Of a stretch of 49,433 bases of DNA, positions 25,143 through 33,851 are shown piece after piece. The stretch is taken from contig CAXMQQ010000063.1 of NCBI GenBank assembly GCA_964195545.1, forward strand, positions 1 through 49,433. Direction: 5' to 3'. A model generated the notes under the pieces. It was not told the origin of the DNA, did no database searches, and saw only the letters and a list, made by a program, of their open reading frames with translations. Each line of letters starts with the position of its first letter. Position 1 is the first letter of the stretch. This DNA is from JAHEEL01 sp964195545. GTDB lineage: Bacteria > Actinomycetota > Acidimicrobiia > Spongiisociales > UBA5794. The position numbers and the translations under genes are program-made.

Positions 25143-28100
25143 TCAGCTGCAGCCCGTTGTGTCGCCGCAGGTCAGGCACACGTAGCACGAGCCACTACGG
25201 ACGGTCATATGACCACACGCCGAGCATGCCGGTGCATCGCCCATCAGATCCCCGAGAGACGCCTCTGCCGCAGTGATGGCAGCAGCCGTTGCCGTTCCCG
25301 GGCCGTCGGAGACCACAGCGGTGGCATAGGCAGGTGCCGGTTCGGGGAGCGTGTTGGTGTCGTTGTCGACGAACTTCGCTGCAGCCACCTGCGCATCGAC
25401 GTCGATCTCCGCCGCCGCGTCCGTGAGGTCGAGCTGGGTGCCGGCCTCAACGGCGATGCCTTTCGGCGGTTCCGGCAACTCACCGGAACGATCCGGTGGC
25501 ACCTGCACGAGTTCGTCGCGTTCGAGATACTCGAGACCGAGAGCCCGAAACACGTAATCGATGATCGAGTTGGACATCTTGATGTTCGGGTGTCCCTCGA
25601 CGAAGCCGCGTGGTTCGAACGTCTGGAACGTGAACGTATCCACGTACTCCTCGAGCGGAACACCGTATTGGAGACCCTTCGACACAGCGATTGCGAAACA
25701 ACTCAGGACACCGCGCAGTGTCGCGCCCTCCTTCGCCAGGTCGATGAACAGCTCTCCCAGGGTGCCGTCGCTGTACTCGCCGGTGCGGAGGAACACCTTG
25801 TGTCCGCCGACACGAGCCTCCTGCGTGAACCCGAGTCGCCGCGACGGCAAGAGGAATCGCGGACGGGAGAGGTCGTGGTATGCCTGAGTTGGGGACTGTC
25901 CCGGGTTGAACATGCCACCGTGGATCATGACCTCGCGGGTGATCGCTTCGGTGACTTCCTCCGGCTCGTTCTCGCCCACGCCTTCGTCGGTGGTGGAAGA
26001 GAGTGGCTGCGACGCCTTCGAGCCATCTCGGTAGAGGGCCATCGCTTTCAGACCGAGTTCCCAGGAGAGTCGGTACGACTCTTCGATGTCCTCGATGTCT
26101 GCTTCGTTCGGCATGTTGATCGTCTTCGAGATCGCCCCGGAGATGAACGGCTGGGCCGCGGCCATCATCTTGATGTGACCGCTGTAGTGAATGAATCGCT
26201 CGCCGTAGCGGCCATTGCGATTCGCGGTATCGAAGATGGCGAGGTGCTCTTCGAGCAATCCGGGAGCGCCCTCGATCGTCTGGCGTCCGCACACGTAGTC
26301 GTTCGCTTCTCTGATCTGCTCGTTCGAAAAGCCCAACTCGCGGAGCATCGAGAACCCGAGCCCGTTGTACTGGTCGGGGGTGAATCCGAGGCGCTGCATC
26401 GTGCCCTCGCCGAGTGTCCACTGATTGAACGCGAAACCGATCTCGAAGACCGAAGGGAGCGTCGCTTCGATCTTGCCGATGTCCTGAGCGGTGAAGCCCT
26501 TGGTCATCAACGTCGCTGCGTTGATGTGTGGGGCACGCTGGATGCCCATCGATCCGATCACGTAGTCGATGATCTGCTGGCGGCGCTCTTCGCTGTAGCC
26601 GAGTCGCTTCAAAGCAGGAGCGATCGACCGGTTGGCGATCTTGAAGTAGCCGCCACCCGCGAGCTTCTTGAACTTCACCAGAGCGAAGTCGGGTTCGACT
26701 CCGGTGGTGTCGCAGTCCATCAGGAGACCGATCGTTCCGGTCGGTGCCAACACGGTCGCCTGAGCGTTGCGGTAGCCGTGCTGTTCGCCGAGCTCAACGG
26801 CACGGTCCCAGGCTTCGCGAGCCTCCGCGACCATTTCGGCCGGGCCGAACTCCGGGTCGATGCCGGTGACGAAGTGGCTCAGACCGTCGTACTCGCTTTG
26901 ATCGGTGTTGTAGGCGGCTCGGCGATGGTTGCGCATCACGCGCAGCATCGACTCCCGGTTCTCCTCGTACTTCGTGAACGGACCGAGCACACCCGCCATC
27001 TCGGCGGATGTAGCGTAGGCGTCGCCCGTCAGGATCGCTGTAAGGGACCCTGCGATGGCACGGCCTTCGTCGGAGTCGTATGGGACACCGATCCTCATGA
27101 GGAGAGAGCCCAGGTTCGCGTAGCCGAGCCCGAGGGTTCGGTAGTCGTAGGAACCCTGTGAGATCTCCTTTGATGGGAAGTGCGCCATCGTGACCGAGAT
27201 CTCGAGCACGATCGTCCAAAGGCGGATGGCGTGCCGGTAGGAATCGAGGTCGAAGACACCCTTGTCATCCTGGTAGAACTGGCCGAGGTTCAGCGATGCG
27301 AGGTTGCACGCCGTGTTGTCGAGGAACATGTACTCCGAGCAGGGATTCGAGGCGCGGATCTCTCCTCCGGCAGGTGACGTGTGCCACTCGTTGACCGTCG
27401 TGTGGAACTGAACGCCGGGGTCGGCGCTGGCCCATGCTGCCTCGGCGACCTGATGCCAGAGATCTCGTGCCTTCAGCGTCTTCATGGTGCTGCCGTCGGT
27501 TCGGCTGGTGAGGTTCCAGTCATCGTCGTTGATGACAGCCTGGACGAATTCGGTCGTCATCCGCACCGAGTTGTTGGAGTTCTGCCCCGACACGGTCGCG
27601 TACGCTTCGCCGTTGAAATCGGATGAGTAGCCGGCGGCGATGAGCGCCTTGACCTTCTCTTCCTCCTTCGCCTTCCATGCGATGAACGTCTCGACGTCGG
27701 GGTGATCGATGTCGACGATGACCATCTTGGCCGCCCGTCGCGTTGTGCCGCCCGACTTGATCGCCCCTGCGGCCCGATCGCCAACCTTGAGGAAGCTCAT
27801 GAGGCCCGAAGACTTGCCACCGCCCGAGAGGCGCTCTCCCTCTCCCCGGATATGGGAGAAGTTCGCCCCGGCCCCGGCGCCCATCTTGAAGAGGCGCGCT
27901 TCGCGAACCCAGAGATCCATGATGCCACCGGGATTCACGAGGTCGTCGTCGACGCTCATGATGAAGCAGGCGTGTGGGGCAGGGCGGCTGTAGGAATCGG
28001 GAGATTCGAGATTCTCACCCGTCGCAGGATCGACGTACCAGAAGCCCTGAGCGACGCCTTCGATGCCATACCGATGGTTGAGGCCTGTGTTGAACCATTG

Positions 28101-28526
28101 GGGCGAATTCGGAGCCGCCATCTGGTGGACGAGCATGTAGGCGAGTTCGTCTTCGAATGCCTGAGCGTCGTCGGACGACGCGAAGTACCCGTTCTGTTCG
28201 CCCCACCAGCGCCAGGTCGAGGCGAGACGATCGATCACCTGGCGTGCCGACCGCTCCGGTCCGAGGATCGGCTGGCCGTTCGCTTCGATGATCGGTCGAC
28301 CGGCGTCATCCTTCTGCGGGACACCTGCTTTCCGGAAGTACTTCGAGACCATGATGTCCGCGGCGACCTGTGACCAATCTATGGGAACCTCAGCGTCTTC
28401 CATCTCGAATACGATCGATCCGTCGGGGTTCGTGATGCGGGAATCCCGGCGGATCCACTCCACGGTTTCGTACGGATCGGCCCCGGCGGTCGTGAACCGC
28501 CGTTCGATCTGGAGACCTTCGGTCAT
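25143..28526 (-). CDS. nrdJ: adenosylcobalamin-dependent ribonucleotide reductase, class II
   Basis: A single-chain reductase of 1127 residues that converts ribonucleotides to deoxyribonucleotides with a B12-derived radical, independently of oxygen. SNPCSEY holds Asn394, Cys396 (thiyl radical site by analogy with E. coli NrdA Cys439) and Glu398. Early motifs such as PNSPQWFNTGL, AGAGANFSHIRG and GGTTRRAAKM are typical of the long NrdJ form. The C-terminus has a cysteine-rich tail (CSACG, CYVC, CGDTTGC) that probably binds zinc and carries the reducing cysteines. GAGGAGGAAG is a strong ribosome site. No other reductase subunit is in the window. Upstream lie a promoter and two NrdR-like boxes; I found no cobalamin riboswitch. 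Confidence 0.96.
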   Translation of the reverse strand: MTEGLQIERRFTTAGADPYETVEWIRRDSRITNPDGSIVFEMEDAEVPIDWSQVAADIMVSKYFRKAGVPQKDDAGRPIIEANGQPILGPERSARQVIDRLASTWRWWGEQNGYFASSDDAQAFEDELAYMLVHQMAAPNSPQWFNTGLNHRYGIEGVAQGFWYVDPATGENLESPDSYSRPAPHACFIMSVDDDLVNPGGIMDLWVREARLFKMGAGAGANFSHIRGEGERLSGGGKSSGLMSFLKVGDRAAGAIKSGGTTRRAAKMVIVDIDHPDVETFIAWKAKEEEKVKALIAAGYSSDFNGEAYATVSGQNSNNSVRMTTEFVQAVINDDDWNLTSRTDGSTMKTLKARDLWHQVAEAAWASADPGVQFHTTVNEWHTSPAGGEIRASNPCSEYMFLDNTACNLASLNLGQFYQDDKGVFDLDSYRHAIRLWTIVLEISVTMAHFPSKEISQGSYDYRTLGLGYANLGSLLMRIGVPYDSDEGRAIAGSLTAILTGDAYATSAEMAGVLGPFTKYEENRESMLRVMRNHRRAAYNTDQSEYDGLSHFVTGIDPEFGPAEMVAEAREAWDRAVELGEQHGYRNAQATVLAPTGTIGLLMDCDTTGVEPDFALVKFKKLAGGGYFKIANRSIAPALKRLGYSEERRQQIIDYVIGSMGIQRAPHINAATLMTKGFTAQDIGKIEATLPSVFEIGFAFNQWTLGEGTMQRLGFTPDQYNGLGFSMLRELGFSNEQIREANDYVCGRQTIEGAPGLLEEHLAIFDTANRNGRYGERFIHYSGHIKMMAAAQPFISGAISKTINMPNEADIEDIEESYRLSWELGLKAMALYRDGSKASQPLSSTTDEGVGENEPEEVTEAITREVMIHGGMFNPGQSPTQAYHDLSRPRFLLPSRRLGFTQEARVGGHKVFLRTGEYSDGTLGELFIDLAKEGATLRGVLSCFAIAVSKGLQYGVPLEEYVDTFTFQTFEPRGFVEGHPNIKMSNSIIDYVFRALGLEYLERDELVQVPPDRSGELPEPPKGIAVEAGTQLDLTDAAAEIDVDAQVAAAKFVDNDTNTLPEPAPAYATAVVSDGPGTATAAAITAAEASLGDLMGDAPACSACGHMTVRSGSCYVCLTCGDTTGCS

Positions 28527-28583
28527 TCTTCCTCCTCAGGCGGCGTCTCTGCCGAGTTCCTCTACCCACAAACTTATACACAC

Positions 28584-28630
28584 CTACCAGATGTTGGGGT
28601 AGGGAAGGGTATGCCTACCACATCTAGTAC
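28584..28630 (-). promoter_or_regulatory. tandem NrdR-box-like sites upstream of nrdJ
   Basis: Two 16-mers at 28584-28599 and 28615-28630 share CTACCAnATnTnG and fit much of the NrdR consensus (core CwAtATaTwG, partial match). They are separated by 15 bp, so they repeat every 31 bp, three helical turns. This is the usual layout of paired NrdR boxes. They lie 58-104 nt upstream of the nrdJ ATG and just downstream of a predicted promoter. Confidence 0.6.
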
Positions 28631-28639
28631 GGTTTCACG

Positions 28640-28668
28640 AGTGTAGTTACACCGGTGTCATCCGTCAA
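28640..28668 (-). promoter_or_regulatory. predicted nrdJ promoter
   Basis: On the minus strand TTGACG (28668-28663), 17 nt, then TACACT (28645-28640). The palindrome ACACCGGTGT lies in the spacer and GTGTA/TACAC overlaps the -10. A weaker alternative -10 (TATAAG) occurs nearer the gene. Bases 28669-28824 show nothing else. Confidence 0.5.
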
Positions 28669-28824
28669 ACCTTTTCCGATCGGGCGCACTCTGCGGCGAA
28701 AAGGCCGGATTCTGGGGCCCATCGGAGGGTTTGGAGGCATTTCTAGAGGCTCGATCGCTCAACGGCAAGAGGGATTGGGAAGAGGTTTTCGCGGAGCCGC
28801 CATTGTTTTCGCGAGACGGTGTCG

Positions 28825-30246
28825 CTACCGGTGAGCGCGCTCTTCGAGTATCGCCTCAACCTCGGCGATGTCCCCTGGAGCTGTCTTCGATGCCTTCCAA
28901 TAGCACCAACCCGTTGGCAGGAAGAAGATTTGGAAGATGGAGAGGCCGAGGGCCCAGTTGAACGGTGGGGGAATGGATCGCTCGATAGCGTTGGCTGCGG
29001 CTGCGGTGAGTGCGGTCCCGGTTGAACGACCGACGCCGTTCACGAAATTGCCGAGACCGAAGATCGTGCCCCGGTGCTCCGGGAGGTTGACATCTGAGAT
29101 GAGAGCGAACCAGTTCGGGGAGTCGGCAGACGTCAGAGCGATCGCGGCGACGGCCGTGAGGAACGACAGGGAGGCCCATGGATTCGTGAGAATGCTTCCG
29201 AGTACCTCGCCTGCGAGTGTCAGGGTGCCGGCGCCCTCGGTGACATCGAGGCCGCGTAGCGGGACCCAGAAGAAGACAAGGAACAGTGGCACCGCGCTCA
29301 GGATGCCGACGGCGCTGAGCAGCGCTCGTCCTCGTGGCGACCGACGCTGAAGGCGGTCACCCAGGTGTCCGAACAGAATCGAGAACAGCGCTCCGACCGT
29401 GAAGATCGCGGCGAACAGGCCGCCGACTCGCGTGCCCGTTGATTCGCCGTAGCCCTGAGCGATCACCTTCTCCTGATAGAGCAACGGGACCCAGATGAGG
29501 GAGCCGTAGGCAACCTGCGCCGTGAGACCCTGGAGGGTGAGCCACAGGTTCGTTCGCCGCTGGAATAGCAGCGGCAGTTGCGAGCGGTCGATCCGATACT
29601 CGTAGTCGCCGCCGGCGGCATACATCTCGGCGAGTGCCGGTTCGCGAAAGCCGCGTGGCGCTTCGTAGGTGGTGAGGAACAGCACCGCGAACGCGAATCC
29701 CGCGACCGCTATCACGACGAGAGGTATGCGGTAGTCGCTCGCTCCCAATTGCGAGGCCAGCAGTCCTCCGACGAGCACACCGATGCCCTGGGACAGGCCC
29801 CAGAAACTCATTGCGAGACCCCGGTGCTTCGGTCCCACGAAGTCCGAGATCACGGAGAAGCCGACGGATGCGATCGACCCGAGGCCGATCGCAACGAGCA
29901 TCTGCCACACGACGAGCCACCAGAAATTCGGCGCCGTTGCCGAGAGCAGCGATCCACTGGCCCAGATGATCGTTCCCCAGAACAGCAGCGGCTTGCGGGT
30001 CCGCGAATCGCCGGCGTAACCCCATCCAACGGCCGTGACCGCAGCGACGAGAATCGTGGCGCCGGTCAGGAGCCCGATCGCCCCCGACGTGATATCGAAG
30101 GCGTCGGAGAGCGGCAAGACCATCGACGGGATCATCGCAAGGGCGGCATTGTCGAGGGACGCCAACACGACGAACACGACGATCGTGTAGACGATATGGA
30201 TCGAGTTGCCCCACCAGCCGGGACGGGCACGTTTCATCGGCACCAT
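28825..30246 (-). CDS. major facilitator superfamily transporter
   Basis: A membrane transporter of about 473 residues with roughly twelve helices. The first cytoplasmic loop has GYAGDSRTRKP, a variant of the MFS GX3D(R/K)XGR(R/K) motif, and a second copy occurs as GHLGDRLQRRSPRG after helix 8. The SPNWFALISDVNLPEHRGTIFG stretch is reminiscent of Spinster-like and sugar-phosphate groups, but the substrate cannot be set. The frame runs to 30378 with a low-complexity extension. I use the ATG at 30246; an ATG at 30237 is nearly as good. It follows the gene at 30275 in the same direction. Confidence 0.85.
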   Translation of the reverse strand: MVPMKRARPGWWGNSIHIVYTIVVFVVLASLDNAALAMIPSMVLPLSDAFDITSGAIGLLTGATILVAAVTAVGWGYAGDSRTRKPLLFWGTIIWASGSLLSATAPNFWWLVVWQMLVAIGLGSIASVGFSVISDFVGPKHRGLAMSFWGLSQGIGVLVGGLLASQLGASDYRIPLVVIAVAGFAFAVLFLTTYEAPRGFREPALAEMYAAGGDYEYRIDRSQLPLLFQRRTNLWLTLQGLTAQVAYGSLIWVPLLYQEKVIAQGYGESTGTRVGGLFAAIFTVGALFSILFGHLGDRLQRRSPRGRALLSAVGILSAVPLFLVFFWVPLRGLDVTEGAGTLTLAGEVLGSILTNPWASLSFLTAVAAIALTSADSPNWFALISDVNLPEHRGTIFGLGNFVNGVGRSTGTALTAAAANAIERSIPPPFNWALGLSIFQIFFLPTGWCYWKASKTAPGDIAEVEAILEERAHR

Positions 30247-30274
30247 TGTGCCCGTTCCCGGTCGGTGGGTTGGG

Positions 30275-30598
30275 CTATTCGGCCTCCGGCTCCTGGGGGG
30301 TGCCCTCGTCGGTCGGCGAGTCGTCATAGGCGACTGTTTCCACCGCGAGATCACCTTCCACATCGGCTGTTCCCTCACCGCTCGCCGCGGTGACGGTCGC
30401 CGGTCCGGGTGCCGGTTCTGCGCTCTTCCCGAACGGCGCCCACGCGGCCATGATGAGGCCGAACAGGATTCCGAGGAGCGGCAAGATCCACAGCAAGTCG
30501 CTGCTCAACGGAATCACGCCGTAGAGGAACAACGTGATTCCGAGGAAGAGACCGAAGAGGAATCCTGTGATCACGCCGAGGATTGGTCGACCCTTCAC
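30275..30598 (-). CDS. small membrane protein with acidic tail
   Basis: A 107-residue protein with two hydrophobic segments (about 6-28 and 34-54) and then a 50-residue Pro/Ala/Asp/Glu-rich tail. No domain is recognised. Its ATG overlaps the stop of the secreted protein upstream as ATGA, and the MFS gene follows 28 nt later, so the three are probably cotranscribed. Confidence 0.65.
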   Translation of the reverse strand: MKGRPILGVITGFLFGLFLGITLFLYGVIPLSSDLLWILPLLGILFGLIMAAWAPFGKSAEPAPGPATVTAASGEGTADVEGDLAVETVAYDDSPTDEGTPQEPEAE

Positions 30599-31170
30599 GC
30601 TTTCACCCCCTTCTTCGAACCAGCAGCGAGAACACCGGCACCGAACACGACCGTCCCGGCGGCGGCGACGAGTGCGGCAGGACCCGGTTCGCCGTCGAGC
30701 GCAACAGTGACGACCACGGCACAGTCGACATCACCCTGTTTGTGCCAGCCGGTGACTTCGAACTCTCCCGTCCCTGCCGGAACGAAACTCGGGATCGAGT
30801 ACGTGTAGACGCCTTCGGCCGACACCTGTGTCGATTCACCCCCCCAACTGACGATCTGCCATGTGGTGCGTGGCAGTTGAACGGAGATGCCGCCCTCGAA
30901 TGGGATCGGGCTGTCGAACGGTTGCGCACCCTCGCTGAGAGCGCCGGCATACGCCACGGTCTCCGTCTTCGGCACGAGAAACACGCTGGATCGAGGCCGA
31001 TCGGCTGTCAATACCTTGTCGGAGGTCTTCGACGGGAAGTCAGCGTGTCCGATGCACGACCCCCGTGTGACCTCGGCACTTGCCGGCGCCGCGAGCAGCG
31101 CCGTCAGCATCATCCCGAGCATCAACACAGTCAGCGTGACCGCCGTGTTCCTCCGGAAGTGATTCGACAT
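30595..31170 (-). CDS. secreted or surface-anchored protein of unknown function
   Basis: A 191-residue protein. A signal peptide covers about 1-32, with basic N-terminus, hydrophobic core LTVLMLGMMLTALLA and a likely cut after APASA. The middle is beta-rich with two cysteines. A C-terminal hydrophobic helix (ALVAAAGTVVFGAGVLAA) followed by GSKKG would anchor it in the membrane. The ATG at 31170 is preceded by GAGAGGGG; the longer frame to 31314 lacks signal-peptide character and overlaps the divergent synthetase gene. Confidence 0.72.
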   Translation of the reverse strand: MSNHFRRNTAVTLTVLMLGMMLTALLAAPASAEVTRGSCIGHADFPSKTSDKVLTADRPRSSVFLVPKTETVAYAGALSEGAQPFDSPIPFEGGISVQLPRTTWQIVSWGGESTQVSAEGVYTYSIPSFVPAGTGEFEVTGWHKQGDVDCAVVVTVALDGEPGPAALVAAAGTVVFGAGVLAAGSKKGVKA

Positions 31171-31234
31171 GCATCCCCTCTCTCTCGATTCGGCTACCCG
31201 CCTCACTCTACGGAATCCGAGCCCGGGGTGGGGG

Positions 31235-31240
31235 TAATCT
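31235..31240 (+). promoter_or_regulatory. -10 element for the leaderless synthetase-amidotransferase gene
   Basis: TAATCT ends 7 nt before the ATG at 31248, with no Shine-Dalgarno. Confidence 0.45.
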
Positions 31241-31247
31241 CGCCCAC

Positions 31248-33755
31248 ATGAACGAGACGCCGCGACCATCGTGGACGCCCGATGCCGACACCGTCGGCCA
31301 CGCCAATCTGACAAGGGTCATGGACGACATGGGCTTCGACTCGTACGAGGACTTCTATCGATGGTCGATCGAGTCGCGATCCGAGTTCTGGCGAATGGTC
31401 ATCGATCGACTTGGCATCGTCTTCGCCGAGCCGCCGTCAGAGATCGTGAAGGGGCCTGCGGACGACCCGGTCTGGCTTCCCGGCGCACGTATGAACATCG
31501 TCGATTCGTGCTTCAATGCTCCCGACCAGCACACGGCCGTCATTTACCGCCGCAGCGGTGTCGAACACCGGGTGACGTATGAGGAGCTTTGCCTGCTGGT
31601 CAACCGATTCGCGAACGGTCTGGCGGCCCACGGAGTTCAGGCGGGAGACAGGGTTGCGATCGCCATGCCGATGACCATCGAGGCCGTGGCAGCGTATCTC
31701 GGGACGGTTGCGCTCGGCGCCGTGGTCGTATCGATCGCCGACTCGTTCGCACCTCACGAGATCGACACACGTCTGCGACTTACGGATCCGAAGATCGTTG
31801 TTACCCAGGACCGCTTCGAACGCTCGGGCCGAACCCTCCCAATGTACGACAAGGTCGTCGAGGCGGGTGCCGCGATGTGCGTTGTCGTTGAGACCAGCGG
31901 CGGCGCACTAAGGGGCGGCGACGTGTCATGGGACCGATTCCTTAGCGATGATCCCGTCCTCACTCCAGTGCCAGGGCCGCCGAATGCCCACATGAATATC
32001 TTGTTCTCATCAGGAACGACGGGGGAACCGAAGGGGATCCCCTGGACCCACCTCACGCCGATCAAGGCGGCGATGGACGGCTTCTTCCACCACGACATCC
32101 ACGCCGACGATGTCGTGGCATGGCCCACGAACCTCGGTTGGATGCTTGGTCCCTGGCTCATCTATGCGACGCTGATCAACGGCGCCGCCATGGCGCTGTA
32201 CGACGACGCACCGACCGGACGAGGGTTCGTCGACTTCGTTCGGGATGCGGGGGTGACGGTTCTTGGTCTCGTCCCATCGATCGTCGCGGTGTGGCGATCG
32301 ACGGGTGCGCTCGACGGCGCTGCGTGGACCGATGTCCGGGTACTGTCATCGTCCGGTGAGGCTTCGGTGCCGAAGGACTACGCCTGGTTGATGGATGCCG
32401 CCGGTGGCGTGCCGGTGATCGAGTACTGCGGCGGAACCGAGATCGGCGGTGGCTACCTGACCGGCACCGTCATCCACGATGCAGTGCCCGCGACGTTCAC
32501 GACACCGACCCTCGGTCTCGATATCCGGATCCTCGACGAGGGGGGTCGGCCGGCGGACGAGGGAGAGTTGTTCGTCGTGCCGCCATCGATCGGCCTCTCA
32601 CAAGAACTGCTCGACCGCGACCATCGAAATGTCTACTACGACGGTCTGCCCAACGCCGACGTCCCGCTACGCCGCCACGGCGACCACATGGAGCGACTTC
32701 CCGGGGGCTACTTCCGGGCGCTCGGCAGGGTCGACGATGCGATGAATCTCAGCGGAATCAAGGTCTCCTCTGCAGAGATCGAGCGGACGGTAGGAGGGAT
32801 CGAAGGCATTGTGGAGGTCGCAGCGGTGGCGGTTGCTCCGCCCGGCGGCGGCCCCAGTCGACTCGTCGTATTCGTCGTGCCGGGTCCTGGTATCGAACCG
32901 GACCCGGACAAGTGGAAGATCGAGATGCAGCAGGCGCTCCGATCGGAGTTGAACCCGCTCTTCAGAGTCGAGGAAGTCGTCGTCATCGATGAATTGCCGC
33001 GTACGGCGTCGGCGAAAGTGATGCGCCGCGAATTGAGAGAGGCAAGAGTGAAACCGATCGTCGTATTACACAACGAAGACATGGCACCGCCGGGATATCT
33101 TGGAGATGCTCTCGACCGTCGGAGAGTGAATTGGCGGGTGGTGCGCCTCGACGCGGGGGACCCGTTGCCGCCGGTTGGCGACATCTCCGGTGTCGCGGTC
33201 CTCGGTGGCCCCATGGGTGTGTACGACGATGACGAAATCCCCTTTCTCGCCGACGAGAAACGGTTCCTTCTGGAGTGCACGAACGCCGGCGTGCTGGTTC
33301 TCGGGATCTGTCTCGGGTGTCAACTGCTCGCGGAGGCGCTTGGAGGACGTGCGTATCTGGCCGAACAGGCAGAAGTCGTGTTCGCCCCCATCGAGGCGAC
33401 GCCAGACGGTCATGCCGACCCGGTTGTTGCCGCTCTTGCCGGACGGCGGGTGATTCGCTACCACCAGGACACCTTCGACGTGCCACCTGGGGGCGTTCTG
33501 CTCGCTACCGGCGGTGGCTTCGATCAGGCCTTCCGCATCGGATCGGCTCTGGGTCTCCAACCCCACCCCGAGGTGACGCCCGAGATTCTCACGAGGTGGT
33601 TGGAAAGCGGGCACGGTCGTAAACATGCCATCGACCTCGGCGTCGACCCCGACGCTGTTCTGGCAGAGTTCTCCGCCTCAGAGGAACGGACCGCGGCGAT
33701 GGCCGCTGAAGTATTCGACGCCTGGATCGACGAGGTCCTTCATTCCGCGGGCTGA
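31248..33755 (+). CDS. acyl-CoA synthetase fused to a class I glutamine amidotransferase
   Basis: A single 835-residue frame with two enzyme modules. Residues 1-600 are an acetyl-CoA-synthetase-like adenylating enzyme: phosphate loop SSGTTGEPKG (254-263), YCGGTEIGGGY, the RALGRVDDAMNLSGIKVS hinge, and catalytic Lys590 in RTASAKVMRREL. This half should activate a carboxylate with ATP and CoA. Residues 602-835 are a GATase1 domain: VLGGPMGVYDD, nucleophile Cys688 in GICLGCQLL, and His773/Glu775 in QPHPEV. The reading frame is continuous across the join. A GTG at 33048 with GAGAGG upstream could also start the amidotransferase alone. The first half resembles plant and bacterial acyl-activating enzymes. 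The fusion suggests an amide-forming or linked reaction, which is inference. Confidence 0.88.
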   Translation: MNETPRPSWTPDADTVGHANLTRVMDDMGFDSYEDFYRWSIESRSEFWRMVIDRLGIVFAEPPSEIVKGPADDPVWLPGARMNIVDSCFNAPDQHTAVIYRRSGVEHRVTYEELCLLVNRFANGLAAHGVQAGDRVAIAMPMTIEAVAAYLGTVALGAVVVSIADSFAPHEIDTRLRLTDPKIVVTQDRFERSGRTLPMYDKVVEAGAAMCVVVETSGGALRGGDVSWDRFLSDDPVLTPVPGPPNAHMNILFSSGTTGEPKGIPWTHLTPIKAAMDGFFHHDIHADDVVAWPTNLGWMLGPWLIYATLINGAAMALYDDAPTGRGFVDFVRDAGVTVLGLVPSIVAVWRSTGALDGAAWTDVRVLSSSGEASVPKDYAWLMDAAGGVPVIEYCGGTEIGGGYLTGTVIHDAVPATFTTPTLGLDIRILDEGGRPADEGELFVVPPSIGLSQELLDRDHRNVYYDGLPNADVPLRRHGDHMERLPGGYFRALGRVDDAMNLSGIKVSSAEIERTVGGIEGIVEVAAVAVAPPGGGPSRLVVFVVPGPGIEPDPDKWKIEMQQALRSELNPLFRVEEVVVIDELPRTASAKVMRRELREARVKPIVVLHNEDMAPPGYLGDALDRRRVNWRVVRLDAGDPLPPVGDISGVAVLGGPMGVYDDDEIPFLADEKRFLLECTNAGVLVLGICLGCQLLAEALGGRAYLAEQAEVVFAPIEATPDGHADPVVAALAGRRVIRYHQDTFDVPPGGVLLATGGGFDQAFRIGSALGLQPHPEVTPEILTRWLESGHGRKHAIDLGVDPDAVLAEFSASEERTAAMAAEVFDAWIDEVLHSAG

Positions 33756-33851
33756 CGGCGTCATATACAAGGACTGCAACCCTGGGTACGCGTTCTCGGC
33801 TATTTGGCTTGCCCTTCCTATGCTGAGGGCTCATCAATTGGGAGGTGCGCG

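Noticed and set aside
28527..28824. Cobalamin riboswitch upstream of the B12-dependent reductase
   Set aside because: The gap lacks the conserved B12-box and the usual 200-nt multi-stem layout. Only a promoter and NrdR-like boxes are visible.
28731..28961. Plus-strand open frame upstream of and overlapping the MFS gene
   Set aside because: It overlaps the MFS coding region in antisense, has no ribosome site and no protein-like pattern.
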